A stretch of 56,212 nucleotides of DNA, taken from JABMRW01 sp964396965. Its GTDB lineage: Bacteria; Chloroflexota; Dehalococcoidia; Dehalococcoidales; BS750m-G39. This document shows positions 32,042-41,240 of the stretch, piece by piece. Position 1 is the stretch's first letter, and the number at the start of each line of letters is the position of its first letter. The translations under genes were made by a program, and so were the position numbers. The stretch spans positions 1 to 56,212 of the forward strand of contig CAYNGD010000011.1 of the NCBI GenBank assembly GCA_964396965.1. The letters are read 5' to 3'. The notes below the pieces were generated by a model. The model ran no database searches. It was given only the letters and a program-made list of their open reading frames with translations, and had not been told where the DNA came from.

Positions 32042-32914
32042 CTATACCCATGTTATTGTCCCGATTCCAATTGCCGAGGTAACCGTGATAGTGAGGCTCT
32101 GGGGCTTGGTGCTTATGCCGTCGCTTACCTGGACGGTGAAACTATAAGTGCCGGCCGTGGTCGGCGTGCCGGAGATAACGCCGGCTGAGCTAAGCGATAG
32201 CCCCGGAGGTAGTGACCCGGATACTACCGACCAGCTGTAACTGCCGCTGCCTCCGGCGGCCGCCAGCGTCTGGGAGTAGCTAATACTCAGATAACCGTTG
32301 GGGAGAGAAGTCGTGCTGATGGAGAGTGCCACGCCGATAGTGATAGACAGGCTCTGGGTAACAGTGCCAATGCCGTCGCTTACCTGGACGGTAAAGGTGG
32401 AAGTGCCAGTCGCTGTTGGCGTGCCCGAGATAGCACCAGCTGAACTTAGTGATAGCCCCGGAGGTAAAGACCCCGAGGCAATCGACCAGCTGTAACTGCC
32501 GCTGCCGCCGGAAGCTACCAGCGTCTGGGAGTAAGCAGCACCAATAACGCCATTAGGCAGCGAGGCAGTAGTGATCGCGAGTGCCGGATTAACCGTAACA
32601 TCTTCGGTAGCCTGGTAGTGAGCGAGAAGGGCACCTCCAGACCAGACATCGATGTAGACGTGGTAGGGGCCCCCGGCTTTCGGCATCGGCACCTGATAGT
32701 TTACTGTCAGGGAGCCCCCAGCCGGCAGACTAAAAGATGCACTCATACCCGAATCGGCCACCTTGGTCACATCTATATAGAGTTCAGTGGTGCAGGTCAA
32801 GTCTTGACCAGTGTTGTTGGTGAGTGTTGCCGTCGCAGTTTTAGCTACACCGGCGTTAAAAGTCGGGTCCTTAGCACGCACCCACTGAAATGCTTTTACT
32901 ACGATTGGCTTCAT
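32042..32914 (-). CDS. Surface protein with two Ig-like repeats
   Basis: 290 residues: a 110-residue N-terminal domain (KDPTFNAGVAKTATATLTNN, GGPYHVYIDVWSGG) shared with the next gene, then two putative-Ig repeats of about 88 residues (SLPNGVIGAAYSQTLVASGG, SGSLPPGLSLSSAGAISGTP). Such repeats are typical of adhesins and virus decoration proteins. No anchor or signal peptide visible. Confidence 0.8.
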   Translation of the reverse strand: MKPIVVKAFQWVRAKDPTFNAGVAKTATATLTNNTGQDLTCTTELYIDVTKVADSGMSASFSLPAGGSLTVNYQVPMPKAGGPYHVYIDVWSGGALLAHYQATEDVTVNPALAITTASLPNGVIGAAYSQTLVASGGSGSYSWSIASGSLPPGLSLSSAGAISGTPTATGTSTFTVQVSDGIGTVTQSLSITIGVALSISTTSLPNGYLSISYSQTLAAAGGSGSYSWSVVSGSLPPGLSLSSAGVISGTPTTAGTYSFTVQVSDGISTKPQSLTITVTSAIGIGTITWV

Positions 32915-32926
32915 ATCCCCTCCTTC

Positions 32927-34252
32927 CTAACTTACTCCGATGTAGCTGATTTGAAAGCTGGTGGTCAATTTATTTGGTGGCCAAAGCTGATTAGTCGGAT
33001 ATACCGAAACATACCAAGTCATCGTGTGGGTAGCACCTGGAGCAGCATACGGCGGCATCTCGCCAGGATGGAAGGTAACGTTTAGCGTCTGGCTGGCACC
33101 TGGTGCTAGAGTTATACTTACTGCACTGGTCGCCCCACAGGGTTGCCCCTCCCAGAGGTAGCTGTATTCCAAACAATCAAAGGTTATCGTGTCTGAGAAG
33201 GTTGCATTCCCGATATTGGTAACCGTTATGGTAACTGTTTCAGCAGGGCCGCTTGTGGCACCCCTTGCCCCCGAAATATTGCCTGGCGAGACCGTCAGGT
33301 TGGAGAGCCTGATAATAGGTGCTGCCTCAAACTCGGTGAAGAATGGTTGGGCAACGTAACTCACATAAGGCACCGGTACATTTTCAACCACGATGGACGT
33401 CGGCCCCCATTGCTGCATCGAGGCGAAGCTGTAAATGCCCTTGAAGCCAGCGTGGGCGTCGACGTAGATAGCTCCAGGCGTTACCGATGAGTCCCCAGCC
33501 GTAAGCTCAAGCCAGGCCAGCCCCGCCAGCCCTTCGGGAACAACGTCGGCTATCGAGCAGCGGACATGTTTCAGGCTGGCCGAAGGGTCATAGAAGATAT
33601 TGGTAAACGCTGAGACGGGGGCAGTTATCGTCCAGGTGGTAGTGCCCGGAGGCAGGCTGGCAATCCCCCCACCGGTAGGCTCTAGCTGGATGTAGGCGAT
33701 TTGAAATCCCGCATCGAAAGTCTGGGCCGGGCTGGCACCCAGCGGAGGAACGGTAAACTGCTGGGCAGAGTAAATGTAGAGGTTTAGACTAACATACTTC
33801 TGGCCACTGGGCGAACTGGGGGCGTTAACTAGGGTCTGGCCGGTATTGTTAGTTATGGTAACCTTTACCTGGGATTTGTCCGCAAGCAGGAGCTGGAAAT
33901 CGTCTATCGTGACCGGTGGTTTCGCTATCGTAACATCCTCAGTAGCTTGGTAGTGAGCGATAACGGTGCCGCCGGACGAAACGTCAATATAGACGTGGTA
34001 CGGCCCACCCGGGCTTGACGGCATCGGCACAACGTAGGAAACATCTATAGAGCCCCCGGCCGGCAGAGTAAAGGGTTGGCTAACTCCGGAGGTAGCCACC
34101 TTGGTCACATCTATGTAGAGCTCAGTGGTGCAGGTCAGGCTCTGGCCGGTGTTGTTGGTGAGTGTTGCCTTGGCGGTGTGGGTTTCACCAACATTAAATG
34201 TTGGGTCCTTAGCACGTAGCCGCTGTAGCGCTTTTACTGCGATTGGTTTCAT
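32927..34252 (-). CDS. Paralogous surface protein
   Basis: 441 residues. The first 110 residues repeat the N-terminal domain of the neighbouring protein (MKPIAVKALQRLRAKDPTFN, TCTTELYIDVTKV, GGPYHVYIDVSSGG), then different beta domains (VTIDDFQLLLADKSQVKVTI; NLTVSPGNISGARGATSGPA). The shared start suggests a docking domain that attaches variable outer parts to the same scaffold. Confidence 0.75.
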   Translation of the reverse strand: MKPIAVKALQRLRAKDPTFNVGETHTAKATLTNNTGQSLTCTTELYIDVTKVATSGVSQPFTLPAGGSIDVSYVVPMPSSPGGPYHVYIDVSSGGTVIAHYQATEDVTIAKPPVTIDDFQLLLADKSQVKVTITNNTGQTLVNAPSSPSGQKYVSLNLYIYSAQQFTVPPLGASPAQTFDAGFQIAYIQLEPTGGGIASLPPGTTTWTITAPVSAFTNIFYDPSASLKHVRCSIADVVPEGLAGLAWLELTAGDSSVTPGAIYVDAHAGFKGIYSFASMQQWGPTSIVVENVPVPYVSYVAQPFFTEFEAAPIIRLSNLTVSPGNISGARGATSGPAETVTITVTNIGNATFSDTITFDCLEYSYLWEGQPCGATSAVSITLAPGASQTLNVTFHPGEMPPYAAPGATHTMTWYVSVYPTNQLWPPNKLTTSFQISYIGVS

Positions 34253-34262
34253 TTTTCTCTCC

Positions 34263-34484
34263 CTATGACCATATCACGGTGATGGGGGTTCCTGGATGAG
34301 CCGATTCGAAATGGTTTAAGAGATCTTGATAGGTCGACCAGGTGGTACCATCGATGGGGTCTACATATTGAGCCTGGGGAGCGGCTGAGGCAATGGCGCC
34401 CATGAAAACCACAGCCATCACCACGGTAAAGAGCCCCATCATTCCAGCACCAATAATCTTTCCCCAGTCCTGACTGTCGTTCAT
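34263..34484 (-). CDS. Small membrane protein
   Basis: 73 residues with one membrane helix (IIGAGMMGLFTVVMAVVFMG) and a soluble tail (YVDPIDGTTWSTYQDLLNHF). GAGGTG precedes the ATG. One of the many tiny membrane proteins in this block. Confidence 0.75.
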   Translation of the reverse strand: MNDSQDWGKIIGAGMMGLFTVVMAVVFMGAIASAAPQAQYVDPIDGTTWSTYQDLLNHFESAHPGTPITVIWS

Positions 34485-34487
34485 AGT

Positions 34488-35771
34488 TCACCTCACTGCC
34501 GATTTCACCATTGGCACCATCATCATCCCGAGCATGCCCAGCGCAAAGATACCCATCATCGGCGAAATAATAGATGAAATATCAACAGTAGATACAAGAC
34601 CTAATGTTTGCATAATAAGAGTGCCGAGCGGCAATCCATAGCCATAGTCATCATCTTTCCCCGCTGCTACCCCCTGAGGCTTAATACAAACTGGGGGTAT
34701 ATAGTTATCTAACGCGGTCTCCGGTGAAAATGGCCAAATTATCTGCAACGGGGCACCAGTTACTGTTATTGGCTGCGTAACAACTACCCTCCTCTTCCAG
34801 GATTCGAAAATGAGTACAGCAATTCCCGAGCAGAATGGTGCGGCGAAACTCGTCCCACTCTTGGCAACAGTGGCCGTATCCGACTGGGAGCTGTCCATAA
34901 GAAGATTCTCCCCAAACATTATCACGTCCGGCTTGACCAGCCCCTCCTTGGTTGGACCGCGGCTGGAAAAGTCGCTAACGACAAAACTATTCTGGTCGGG
35001 TAAATACTCGGCTGAGCCAATGGCAAACACATCTTTCTCACACGCGGGAGAGGTAATAGTCCCTGCTACGGGGCCGCTGTTCCCGCAAGCAGCTACTACC
35101 CAGATATTTCTAGCTATGGCTGCCCTACAGGCAACCCTCATCGGGTTATTCGGATCGCCGTCATCTAGAGCGCCAACCGAGAGGTTTATCACCGACGGGG
35201 CGTACTGCGATTGGGCATCCCATAGCCCGATACAATCATCTATCGCCAGGACGACATTCTCATCAGAGCCTTCGCCATTCTTGTCCAGGATCTTCAGATT
35301 GAGAATCGAGCACTGCGGAGCAACAGCTAGAGCTACCGAGCAGACACTGGTACCATGATTGAAGTCATCCTCCATCGGGTCACTGGTATAATTCTTGCTA
35401 TACACAACATGGCCGGCGATATCAACGTGAGTTTCCCTGATTCCGGAGTCTATCAGAGCCAGGTTAACCCCGGAGCCATACAGCGGGGGAGAAGTTACAG
35501 CCCTGGCTTTATCGAATCCGGTAAGTTCTATTACCTGGCCTGGGGTGTAAAGAGGAGCCGCCAGTATCGGCGAGGGAGGATATACTGCTGCCCTCACCGG
35601 CGCCTGAACCTTCGCCACCTCACTAACACGGCAGCCCATCGCCCTAAGCCGGTTTGCCTGCTCGGGGGTAAGGTTGGCGAAGATAATCCCCGCCCGCGGC
35701 GCTGCCTTGATAGCGGCGCCGCCGACACTCCTTACCTGTTCAACCGTAGCGCCTATTATCGAATACCTCAT
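34488..35771 (-). CDS. Subtilisin-like (S8) protease with Met-rich membrane tail
   Basis: 427 residues. Propeptide-like start (GATVEQVRSVGGAAIKAA), then Asp108 (ALIDSG), His139 (NHGTSV), oxyanion Asn231 (GNSGP) and Ser308 (SGTSFAAP) make a complete catalytic set. The C-terminus ends SIISPMMGIFALGMLGMMMV, a hydrophobic Met-rich segment like the tiny membrane proteins at 41.2-41.6 kb. No signal peptide. Probably membrane- or particle-anchored; could process particle proteins or cut the host envelope. Confidence 0.9.
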   Translation of the reverse strand: MRYSIIGATVEQVRSVGGAAIKAAPRAGIIFANLTPEQANRLRAMGCRVSEVAKVQAPVRAAVYPPSPILAAPLYTPGQVIELTGFDKARAVTSPPLYGSGVNLALIDSGIRETHVDIAGHVVYSKNYTSDPMEDDFNHGTSVCSVALAVAPQCSILNLKILDKNGEGSDENVVLAIDDCIGLWDAQSQYAPSVINLSVGALDDGDPNNPMRVACRAAIARNIWVVAACGNSGPVAGTITSPACEKDVFAIGSAEYLPDQNSFVVSDFSSRGPTKEGLVKPDVIMFGENLLMDSSQSDTATVAKSGTSFAAPFCSGIAVLIFESWKRRVVVTQPITVTGAPLQIIWPFSPETALDNYIPPVCIKPQGVAAGKDDDYGYGLPLGTLIMQTLGLVSTVDISSIISPMMGIFALGMLGMMMVPMVKSAVR

Positions 35772-35781
35772 TTCTTACCTT

Positions 35782-37155
35782 CTATCTGTAGTAAAACCGC
35801 CCTTTCCTCTTGGCCAGCCCCCACAGCTTGTTGAGAGCCCAGACTATACCATTACTGAACAGGCAATGTGATACTGCTACGACAGTGAAGCCTTTGGGCA
35901 GTGTTGCGGTGCCTATGGGGGTTATCACTGAGACATCCCTGGCACCTGCGGGGGCATCGCTGGCAACGGCGATATTTGTTACTATCTGGGTGTCAGTAAT
36001 AGAGCCGCTACCTCCGCCTGTTATGCCAGCCCCGAGATTGATTTCCGTTGCTCCGGTAAAGCCTGCCCCAATGATGGTTATCTGAAGCGTTTCCCCCTGC
36101 TTGGCCGAGTTGGGGGTTATCGAGGTAATATAAAGGGGAGATGGCACCGGGCCGTCCGGGATTATCTCGTACATCGTGGCATCAAGCTCATCTGGGGAAA
36201 TGAGACACCAGCCGGGGCGAGCTACACCATTGATAACACAGCCTGGACCCCATCCCGGGCCCCAGGAGTTACGCAAAATCCTCCAGACTAGGGCAAGGTT
36301 ATATCCCCAGATGCCTATGCAGTGATAGCCCACTATGGGGTCGGAGGCGCCTAGATTGTGGTAGATACCAGAAACATAGTTAAAAAAGCTCTGGTGGACT
36401 GCCATAACCGCAACCAGGGGTACCGTGTCCAGAAGAGACAGAATTTCGGTCGGGTCGGTAATGACAATGTAGCCATCAATCTTTTTGGCGTCTTCCCACC
36501 AGCTGGGGCAGATGCCTGCACCGCAGGCCATGTCATGGTCCTGGTAAGGTAGACAGGCCTCAGTGCAGACTCCCTTCATGAACTGGTTCAGCACGTCCTC
36601 TGGCTGGCTGCCATTCAGGCAGGATGCCCCGGGGGTGCAGAAAAAAAGGTGGGCGACGCTGAGTTCCGGGCAGGCATTCATATCCTGGTATTTGATGCGT
36701 ATAGCGCCCTCACCAACGCCGATTACTCCCTCACCGCAGCATGAGCCGCAGTTGCCCTGGTCCCGGATGGCTGAGGCCCAGCTTGTCGTGTCGCTGGCCC
36801 CCGAAGGCGCTTTAAGATTGGGATGGACTGCCTTCACCATCCTTGGGGGTGGCTTCCGTAGCAATCCCAGCCTACTCAGCTGCTCCTCTGGGTGGAGCCT
36901 GCTGATTGACGTCTCGCCAGCCTCCCAGGTATCGGGTATAAACTCCACCACGTCCGTCGGGACGCCTTCAAGCTCAGCTGGCACAATGTGCTCAGGAGCG
37001 AGTTCAGCCGCGGCTACCTTCTTAGAGGCATAAAAGGTTATGCATGGGACCCTGGTGTCAACTCCCTTGACGAACTTAGTTGACAGCCCCGCATTTAGGT
37101 AGTTCGGCAGGGCTTTGAGCTCCTGCCAGTGCCTAGCTAGAACCTCTTTGCTCAT
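35782..37155 (-). CDS. Papain-like (C1) cysteine protease with IPT/TIG domain
   Basis: 457 residues. Gln133, Cys139 (QGNCGSCC, with Cys where papain has Trp), His278 (GYHCIGIWGYN) and Asn296 (RNSWGPGWG) form the C1 site. Residues 35-75 (ELAPEHIVPAELEGVPTDVV) are a propeptide-like motif known from other bacterial proteases. A TIG-type beta domain (ITSITPNSAKQGETLQITII) and a basic, partly hydrophobic end follow. Second protease of the particle block. Confidence 0.87.
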   Translation of the reverse strand: MSKEVLARHWQELKALPNYLNAGLSTKFVKGVDTRVPCITFYASKKVAAAELAPEHIVPAELEGVPTDVVEFIPDTWEAGETSISRLHPEEQLSRLGLLRKPPPRMVKAVHPNLKAPSGASDTTSWASAIRDQGNCGSCCGEGVIGVGEGAIRIKYQDMNACPELSVAHLFFCTPGASCLNGSQPEDVLNQFMKGVCTEACLPYQDHDMACGAGICPSWWEDAKKIDGYIVITDPTEILSLLDTVPLVAVMAVHQSFFNYVSGIYHNLGASDPIVGYHCIGIWGYNLALVWRILRNSWGPGWGPGCVINGVARPGWCLISPDELDATMYEIIPDGPVPSPLYITSITPNSAKQGETLQITIIGAGFTGATEINLGAGITGGGSGSITDTQIVTNIAVASDAPAGARDVSVITPIGTATLPKGFTVVAVSHCLFSNGIVWALNKLWGLAKRKGRFYYR

Positions 37156-37325
37156 TTTCTTCTCACAACCTTAGCAAACAGCATCCCGCCTATAGCCACC
37201 AAAACAGCACCAGCAGTAATAAGTATGTAGCCTAGCTGGGCATGCACCATTGCCTCAACAGTGATGCCCGCTACTCCCACACAGCATCCTGCTGTTTCTA
37301 AGCCTATAGCTAAAATTTTGGTCAT
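37152..37325 (-). CDS. 57-residue two-helix membrane protein
   Basis: ATGA overlaps with both neighbours show a real gene: MTKILAIGLETAGCCVGVAG then YILITAGAVLVAIGGMLFAK and basic end VVRRK. Two membrane segments, Cys pair in the first. Could be a holin-like or particle membrane protein. Confidence 0.7.
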   Translation of the reverse strand: MTKILAIGLETAGCCVGVAGITVEAMVHAQLGYILITAGAVLVAIGGMLFAKVVRRK

Positions 37326-37615
37326 CCGTTCACTTTCTTTCTAGCTCTGGCTGCGATTGCCCCGGAGATACGGCTGACAGCAACCTGCACGCCCAGGCCG
37401 GCGCCAACAGCGGATAAGATGTCATACGTAGTTAACCCGCTATTGCTATACTTGAAAGCCAGGGCATACCCTAAGGCGCTACCGAGGCCGCTCAACACCG
37501 CTGACATGAACGTTCTGGCCACGAAGGGGCTACCGCTCTTCATCCAGCCAATCACTCCGGCGATAATGCTGCCGAGAAAACAGCATCCAGCAATTACTAA
37601 TGGGTCAAGATTCAT
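37322..37615 (-). CDS. Small membrane protein, holin-like
   Basis: 97 residues with two or three hydrophobic segments (LVIAGCCFLGSIIAGVIGWM, SGLGSALGYALAF, AVGAGLGVQVAVSRI) and a basic C-terminus ARARKKVNG. Resembles holins in layout but no family match is certain. Confidence 0.65.
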   Translation of the reverse strand: MNLDPLVIAGCCFLGSIIAGVIGWMKSGSPFVARTFMSAVLSGLGSALGYALAFKYSNSGLTTYDILSAVGAGLGVQVAVSRISGAIAARARKKVNG

Positions 37616-37630
37616 GTTATCCTCCTTCCC

Positions 37631-38119
37631 TTATTTCCCCTGACCGAATCCCTGCATCATCGGCATTATCATCCCCATCATCATCCCCAGCAGCAGTAAT
37701 GGCAGCATGGCCGTCATTGTGTCCCACATAGATGCCGGATTACCCGAGACGATAATGACGTTATCCTGAGAAGCGCTGCTGTTTCCCGTGACAGACGGGC
37801 TGTCAACCCAGACCTTCAGCCCGTACGTTCCATCGGCAATCCCACCCTGGGCCGATGGGGTAATTGGAAATTGAACGGTAGCGGTCATCGGAGCAGGGGT
37901 TTCCGCCACCGGTAGCGGCACATCAACGCTGCCCACACATGCATCAACCATATTCTGGATGCCAAGAGGCTTGGAGTAGGGGCCAGCCTTAATCGTGATA
38001 GTGGTGGCCTGCCCTACTGTGTAGCTGAAAGACACTGCTACCTGAGCGGTCTCCCCCACGGTAAAGTTCACCGGTGTCAGGGCCAAGGGGGCCAGAGCTA
38101 TATTCAAATCAAGCACCAT
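37631..38119 (-). CDS. Beta-domain protein with Met-rich C-terminal membrane segment
   Basis: 162 residues from the ATG after AGGAGAG. Residues 1-125 are a beta-sandwich-like domain (VNFTVGETAQVAVSFSYTVG, GTYGLKVWVDSPSVTG); the end DTMTAMLPLLLLGMMMGMIM, then PMMQGFGQGK, matches the small Met-rich proteins nearby. Read as a surface domain tethered by the shared tag. Confidence 0.7.
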   Translation of the reverse strand: MVLDLNIALAPLALTPVNFTVGETAQVAVSFSYTVGQATTITIKAGPYSKPLGIQNMVDACVGSVDVPLPVAETPAPMTATVQFPITPSAQGGIADGTYGLKVWVDSPSVTGNSSASQDNVIIVSGNPASMWDTMTAMLPLLLLGMMMGMIMPMMQGFGQGK

Positions 38120-38128
38120 CAAACTCTC

Positions 38129-38710
38129 CTAAGCCTTGGCAAATTTGGTAATAGTAAAGTTAGCTATATCAGGTGTTAGACCGGCAATGATTAGAGCATC
38201 CTGGTAGCCGAATATCGCGGTACCACTCATAGCCGGGTTACCTAAATCAGGCGACCCGCCCATCACCTTGGCGTAGATGCTGGTCCAGTTCGAGCCGATG
38301 TTAGATGGGATAGTAAAGGTGTACGAGTCGCTTATTGTCTGAGGGGACGAGAAGGGGCCGAGATTCTTAGTATTTTGCCCGACCATCTGCTCGCTAAAGC
38401 CGAGAGCCCCATATATCCCGATAGAGTAGTAGATTATGGCGCCGGTTATCGCGGGCCCCGAGTAGCTGAAAGAGGTGCTTATCTGAAGCTTGTCGCCGGG
38501 CGCCACCGTTACCTGGTAGGGCGCAGCGTTCATGTAAGCTACTAACGCTGTCACCGGGTAGAGGTAACCCGCCGCCTGAACATACCACTGGCTGCCGTCA
38601 TAGTAGTATCGATTGCCGGCAGCGTCCTGATACCACCCCGGCGAATACTCTGGGCCAGCCTCCCCTGCCTTAACTACCCCCAGGTTAAGATCAAGTGTCT
38701 TAACTTCCAT
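38129..38710 (-). CDS. Beta-rich particle protein
   Basis: 193 residues. PGWYQDAAGNRYYYDGSQWY is a WW-like aromatic motif; the rest (VTVAPGDKLQISTSFSYSGP) has the same beta pattern as the neighbouring protein. Probably one of a set of related surface proteins. Confidence 0.6.
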   Translation of the reverse strand: MEVKTLDLNLGVVKAGEAGPEYSPGWYQDAAGNRYYYDGSQWYVQAAGYLYPVTALVAYMNAAPYQVTVAPGDKLQISTSFSYSGPAITGAIIYYSIGIYGALGFSEQMVGQNTKNLGPFSSPQTISDSYTFTIPSNIGSNWTSIYAKVMGGSPDLGNPAMSGTAIFGYQDALIIAGLTPDIANFTITKFAKA

Positions 38711-38720
38711 TCCACTCCTC

Positions 38721-39080
38721 CTATACCTTCTGATAGCTTGCTATTTTGAACCCACTCACTGTTGGCGTCATTGCCGATGTGAGCTGTATAGTCTGTGATA
38801 GCTCGTTATCAAATACCCACTGGCTCCCATCCCAGTAGTAGCTGTAGAATGTTACCGCGACACCGGCGTCTGGCATTATAAAGGAGCCGGTAAATGATAC
38901 CGAGCCGTAGGCCGACAGCAGCTGATAGTCAGGAGTTATGATAAACTGCGTTGAGTCGAATACCGCGGTAACAGCGACATACTCAGCGGCGCCGCTGATG
39001 TCACTTACCAGGACACTGGTAGATACCGTGGACCCCTTGCTGGCTGATGATGGCGCGGTAATATATAATACGGTGTTCAT
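38721..39080 (-). CDS. Beta-rich particle protein
   Basis: 119 residues, beta-sandwich-like: ITAPSSASKGSTVSTSVLVS, YYWDGSQWVF, ending SGFKIASYQKV. The YWDGSQW motif repeats the one in the 193-residue neighbour (YYDGSQW), supporting common origin. Confidence 0.6.
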   Translation of the reverse strand: MNTVLYITAPSSASKGSTVSTSVLVSDISGAAEYVAVTAVFDSTQFIITPDYQLLSAYGSVSFTGSFIMPDAGVAVTFYSYYWDGSQWVFDNELSQTIQLTSAMTPTVSGFKIASYQKV

Positions 39081-39085
39081 CCCTG

Positions 39086-39325
39086 CTACCCCTCTAGCAA
39101 CGCAGCGGGCGCAGGCCCAACTAGCGGGGCTACCGCCTTCGCTGTTTCTCCCGCCGCTCTCAGCGTCTCAGGCTGTAACACCTGGCTCACTAATTTTTCG
39201 ACTCCCCCAAGCACCATAAATACCAGCATCAGCGGAAATAGCGCCCAGATTGCGCCCACCACATCCCACTGCAGCGCGATGACGTTTTGTACTGGTGCGG
39301 CAGTTTGCTGCGCGGTAATATCCAT
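39086..39325 (-). CDS. Small membrane protein
   Basis: 79 residues; one long hydrophobic helix VVGAIWALFPLMLVFMVLGG followed by an Ala-rich amphipathic tail (ETAKAVAPLVGPAPAALLEG). The PLMLVFMVLGG part resembles the Met-rich tag. Confidence 0.65.
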   Translation of the reverse strand: MDITAQQTAAPVQNVIALQWDVVGAIWALFPLMLVFMVLGGVEKLVSQVLQPETLRAAGETAKAVAPLVGPAPAALLEG

Positions 39326-39358
39326 TGCTACCCTCCAACTTTACAATCTCCCTTAGCA

Positions 39359-39391
39359 AAAGGGGCTGAACCACAGCATGGCTCAGCCCCC
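39359..39391 (-). terminator. Hairpin between particle genes
   Basis: GGGGCTGA pairs with TCAGCCCC, extended by flanking A-T pairs on the left (AAAAGGGGCTGA). Located in the 190-base gap after the 302-residue gene. Its minus-strand run TTTTGCTAAGG supports partial termination. Confidence 0.55.
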
Positions 39392-39521
39392 TCTGCCGAC
39401 TTCGGCATTAAGGCAACAATCCGCCTCAATGAGATACTATCTCATACCAAGACCAGTTCTACGCCTGTTCCTTTTCACCCTAGCACCTCACATCGGCAGA
39501 TAAGGGCTGCCATATGCAAGG

Positions 39522-40430
39522 TTACTCAAGAGCCAGCCATATCAGGCTGTACTTTGTGTCTGCCTCAACTCTCATGACGGTGCCAACAACTGTCTGCTGG
39601 GGACCCAGGTCGAACTCAGTAGAAGCACCAGGGTCGGCGGCGCCGCAAACTGCGGCATTGGCGTTTTCGGCACCGGCACTATCGAGTGATGCCCTGCTAT
39701 GTGTCAGTGCAGCGCCCGGGTCAGCACTGGTACCGGTGGTGATATACTGAGCAGCGTGGCGTATGGCACCATCAACGGTTGGGCTTGGCGCCACTGCCCG
39801 GTGAATATAGATAACGCCGTCTGTCAGCACACTAGCCGGCCCACGAGTCTGGAACCATGCGAAGTAGCTGGCCGTTACCCCACATACCGGCACACCAACG
39901 AGCTTGGACGTCGGCGGTGACGGCTGGATTATGGTCCCGGTGTAGGGGTTCTGGGTTAGGGACATCCTGCTCGTGCCGTCTGTCGCGGTGGTCAGCGGCT
40001 CGGCTAGAGTAAAGGCGCAGATAGCACCGGACCCAGCCGCAGGGTGGGACAGGATTTTCTTTACCTGCCCCTTACCGGTGCCGTCCATGACGGCGAGCCA
40101 GCCACCGGCATACTGGTTGGCGGTGATGGCAGTAGCACCAAGCGTCACGGTTATTATGAGCGTGCCCACCGCATAGCTAGCCGTGGGCACCAGGTTATGC
40201 TGATTACCGTCGGGAACAGGCGCCTGGCAGAGAACACCGAGCGCTATGGCTACGGCTCCAGCTTGACCATACCGGTAGCGGCACGGGCCGATGTCCATGC
40301 AGGACCCTATCTCATAGTTCTGTGTGACAGACTGCTCGTAAACCTTCTGGTCGATACCACCGGGATAAGGTACGCCAAGCAGTTGATTGAGCGCCCTCTC
40401 AAACTGGGCTCTCGTAAAGTTTCTTAACAT
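39522..40430 (-). CDS. Particle protein, unknown family
   Basis: 302 residues; QNYEIGSCMDIGPCRYRYGQ, TANQYAGGWLAVMDGTGKGQ, CAFTLAEPLTTATDGTSRMS. Beta-rich with a Cys pair. Such proteins are seen as virion proteins in environmental phages; whether it is a capsid or surface protein cannot be said. Confidence 0.6.
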   Translation of the reverse strand: MLRNFTRAQFERALNQLLGVPYPGGIDQKVYEQSVTQNYEIGSCMDIGPCRYRYGQAGAVAIALGVLCQAPVPDGNQHNLVPTASYAVGTLIITVTLGATAITANQYAGGWLAVMDGTGKGQVKKILSHPAAGSGAICAFTLAEPLTTATDGTSRMSLTQNPYTGTIIQPSPPTSKLVGVPVCGVTASYFAWFQTRGPASVLTDGVIYIHRAVAPSPTVDGAIRHAAQYITTGTSADPGAALTHSRASLDSAGAENANAAVCGAADPGASTEFDLGPQQTVVGTVMRVEADTKYSLIWLALE

Positions 40431-40535
40431 TTTGTCCTCCTAGTTCTTATTTCCGCCTCGGTTATAACACCGAGAGTCCGCTCAATGGCGGTGTCCTGAC
40501 TTCTTTTCATTGGTAAGCCAGGGAATCCATCGTAA

Positions 40536-41195
40536 CTAGGTTACAAGGGCCTTACCCCTGAAGCCATACAGCTGCAGAGTTGCGTTAACCGCACCAGCAG
40601 CAGCGGCGACAGTGTTGGTAACGTAGACCATAATAACTGTCCCACCTGGCAGCCGAAGTAACGTTGTCTTATTAGCGATGGCAAGTACGGTAGTCCAAGG
40701 TCCGAACTCATCGGGCTGGACACCACCGCCAACACCAAAGGTAACGTCGGCGGCATGGAATGCCTGGCCGGCCGAATTCGGCGTGGCTGCGTTATCAGGC
40801 CAGAGGTTACACCGCCAGTTGCCGGTGATGATGTTAGCACCACCGCTGGCAGGCAGTGTCAGGACGACGGCATTCAGGAACCAGACATCCCCGGTAGGGA
40901 CCGTCAGACTATCGGTGTGTACGGTACCAATGTTTTCGCCAGCGACAACCGCAAGGGTTTTGAGGTCATATCCCTCCAGCCGGCCATCGAGGATTCCCAG
41001 GATATTCTGCTGTTCAGCCCAGACCAGCGGCTGAACTACCAGCTTATCCAGGTCAATAAAGGCTGGATTCCCGCGGAAGTAACCGAGTGAGAAGCTGCCC
41101 TCCCCGCGTCCTAGAGCGTACATCGGGGTGTATTGAGTCTGCAGCGGCGTAACTAATGGGTGGATAGTCTTATCTACTAAAGCTTGTTTACCCAT
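40536..41195 (-). CDS. Particle protein, unknown family
   Basis: 219 residues; FSLGYFRGNPAFIDLDKLVV, VWFLNAVVLTLPASGGANII, and a Gly/Ala-rich beta end VNATLQLYGFRGKAL. No membrane segment. Position between the 302-residue gene and the Met-rich peptides suggests a main structural component. Confidence 0.6.
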   Translation of the reverse strand: MGKQALVDKTIHPLVTPLQTQYTPMYALGRGEGSFSLGYFRGNPAFIDLDKLVVQPLVWAEQQNILGILDGRLEGYDLKTLAVVAGENIGTVHTDSLTVPTGDVWFLNAVVLTLPASGGANIITGNWRCNLWPDNAATPNSAGQAFHAADVTFGVGGGVQPDEFGPWTTVLAIANKTTLLRLPGGTVIMVYVTNTVAAAAGAVNATLQLYGFRGKALVT

Positions 41196-41240
41196 GATAT
41201 ACCTTCCTTTTCGTTCGATTAGATTAGGGCATCGCCGGCG

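Noticed and set aside
34249..34491. An 80-residue frame overlapping the 73-residue membrane protein
   Set aside because: Cys/His/Gly-rich composition of an out-of-frame shadow; the 73-residue frame has the better composition and a membrane helix.
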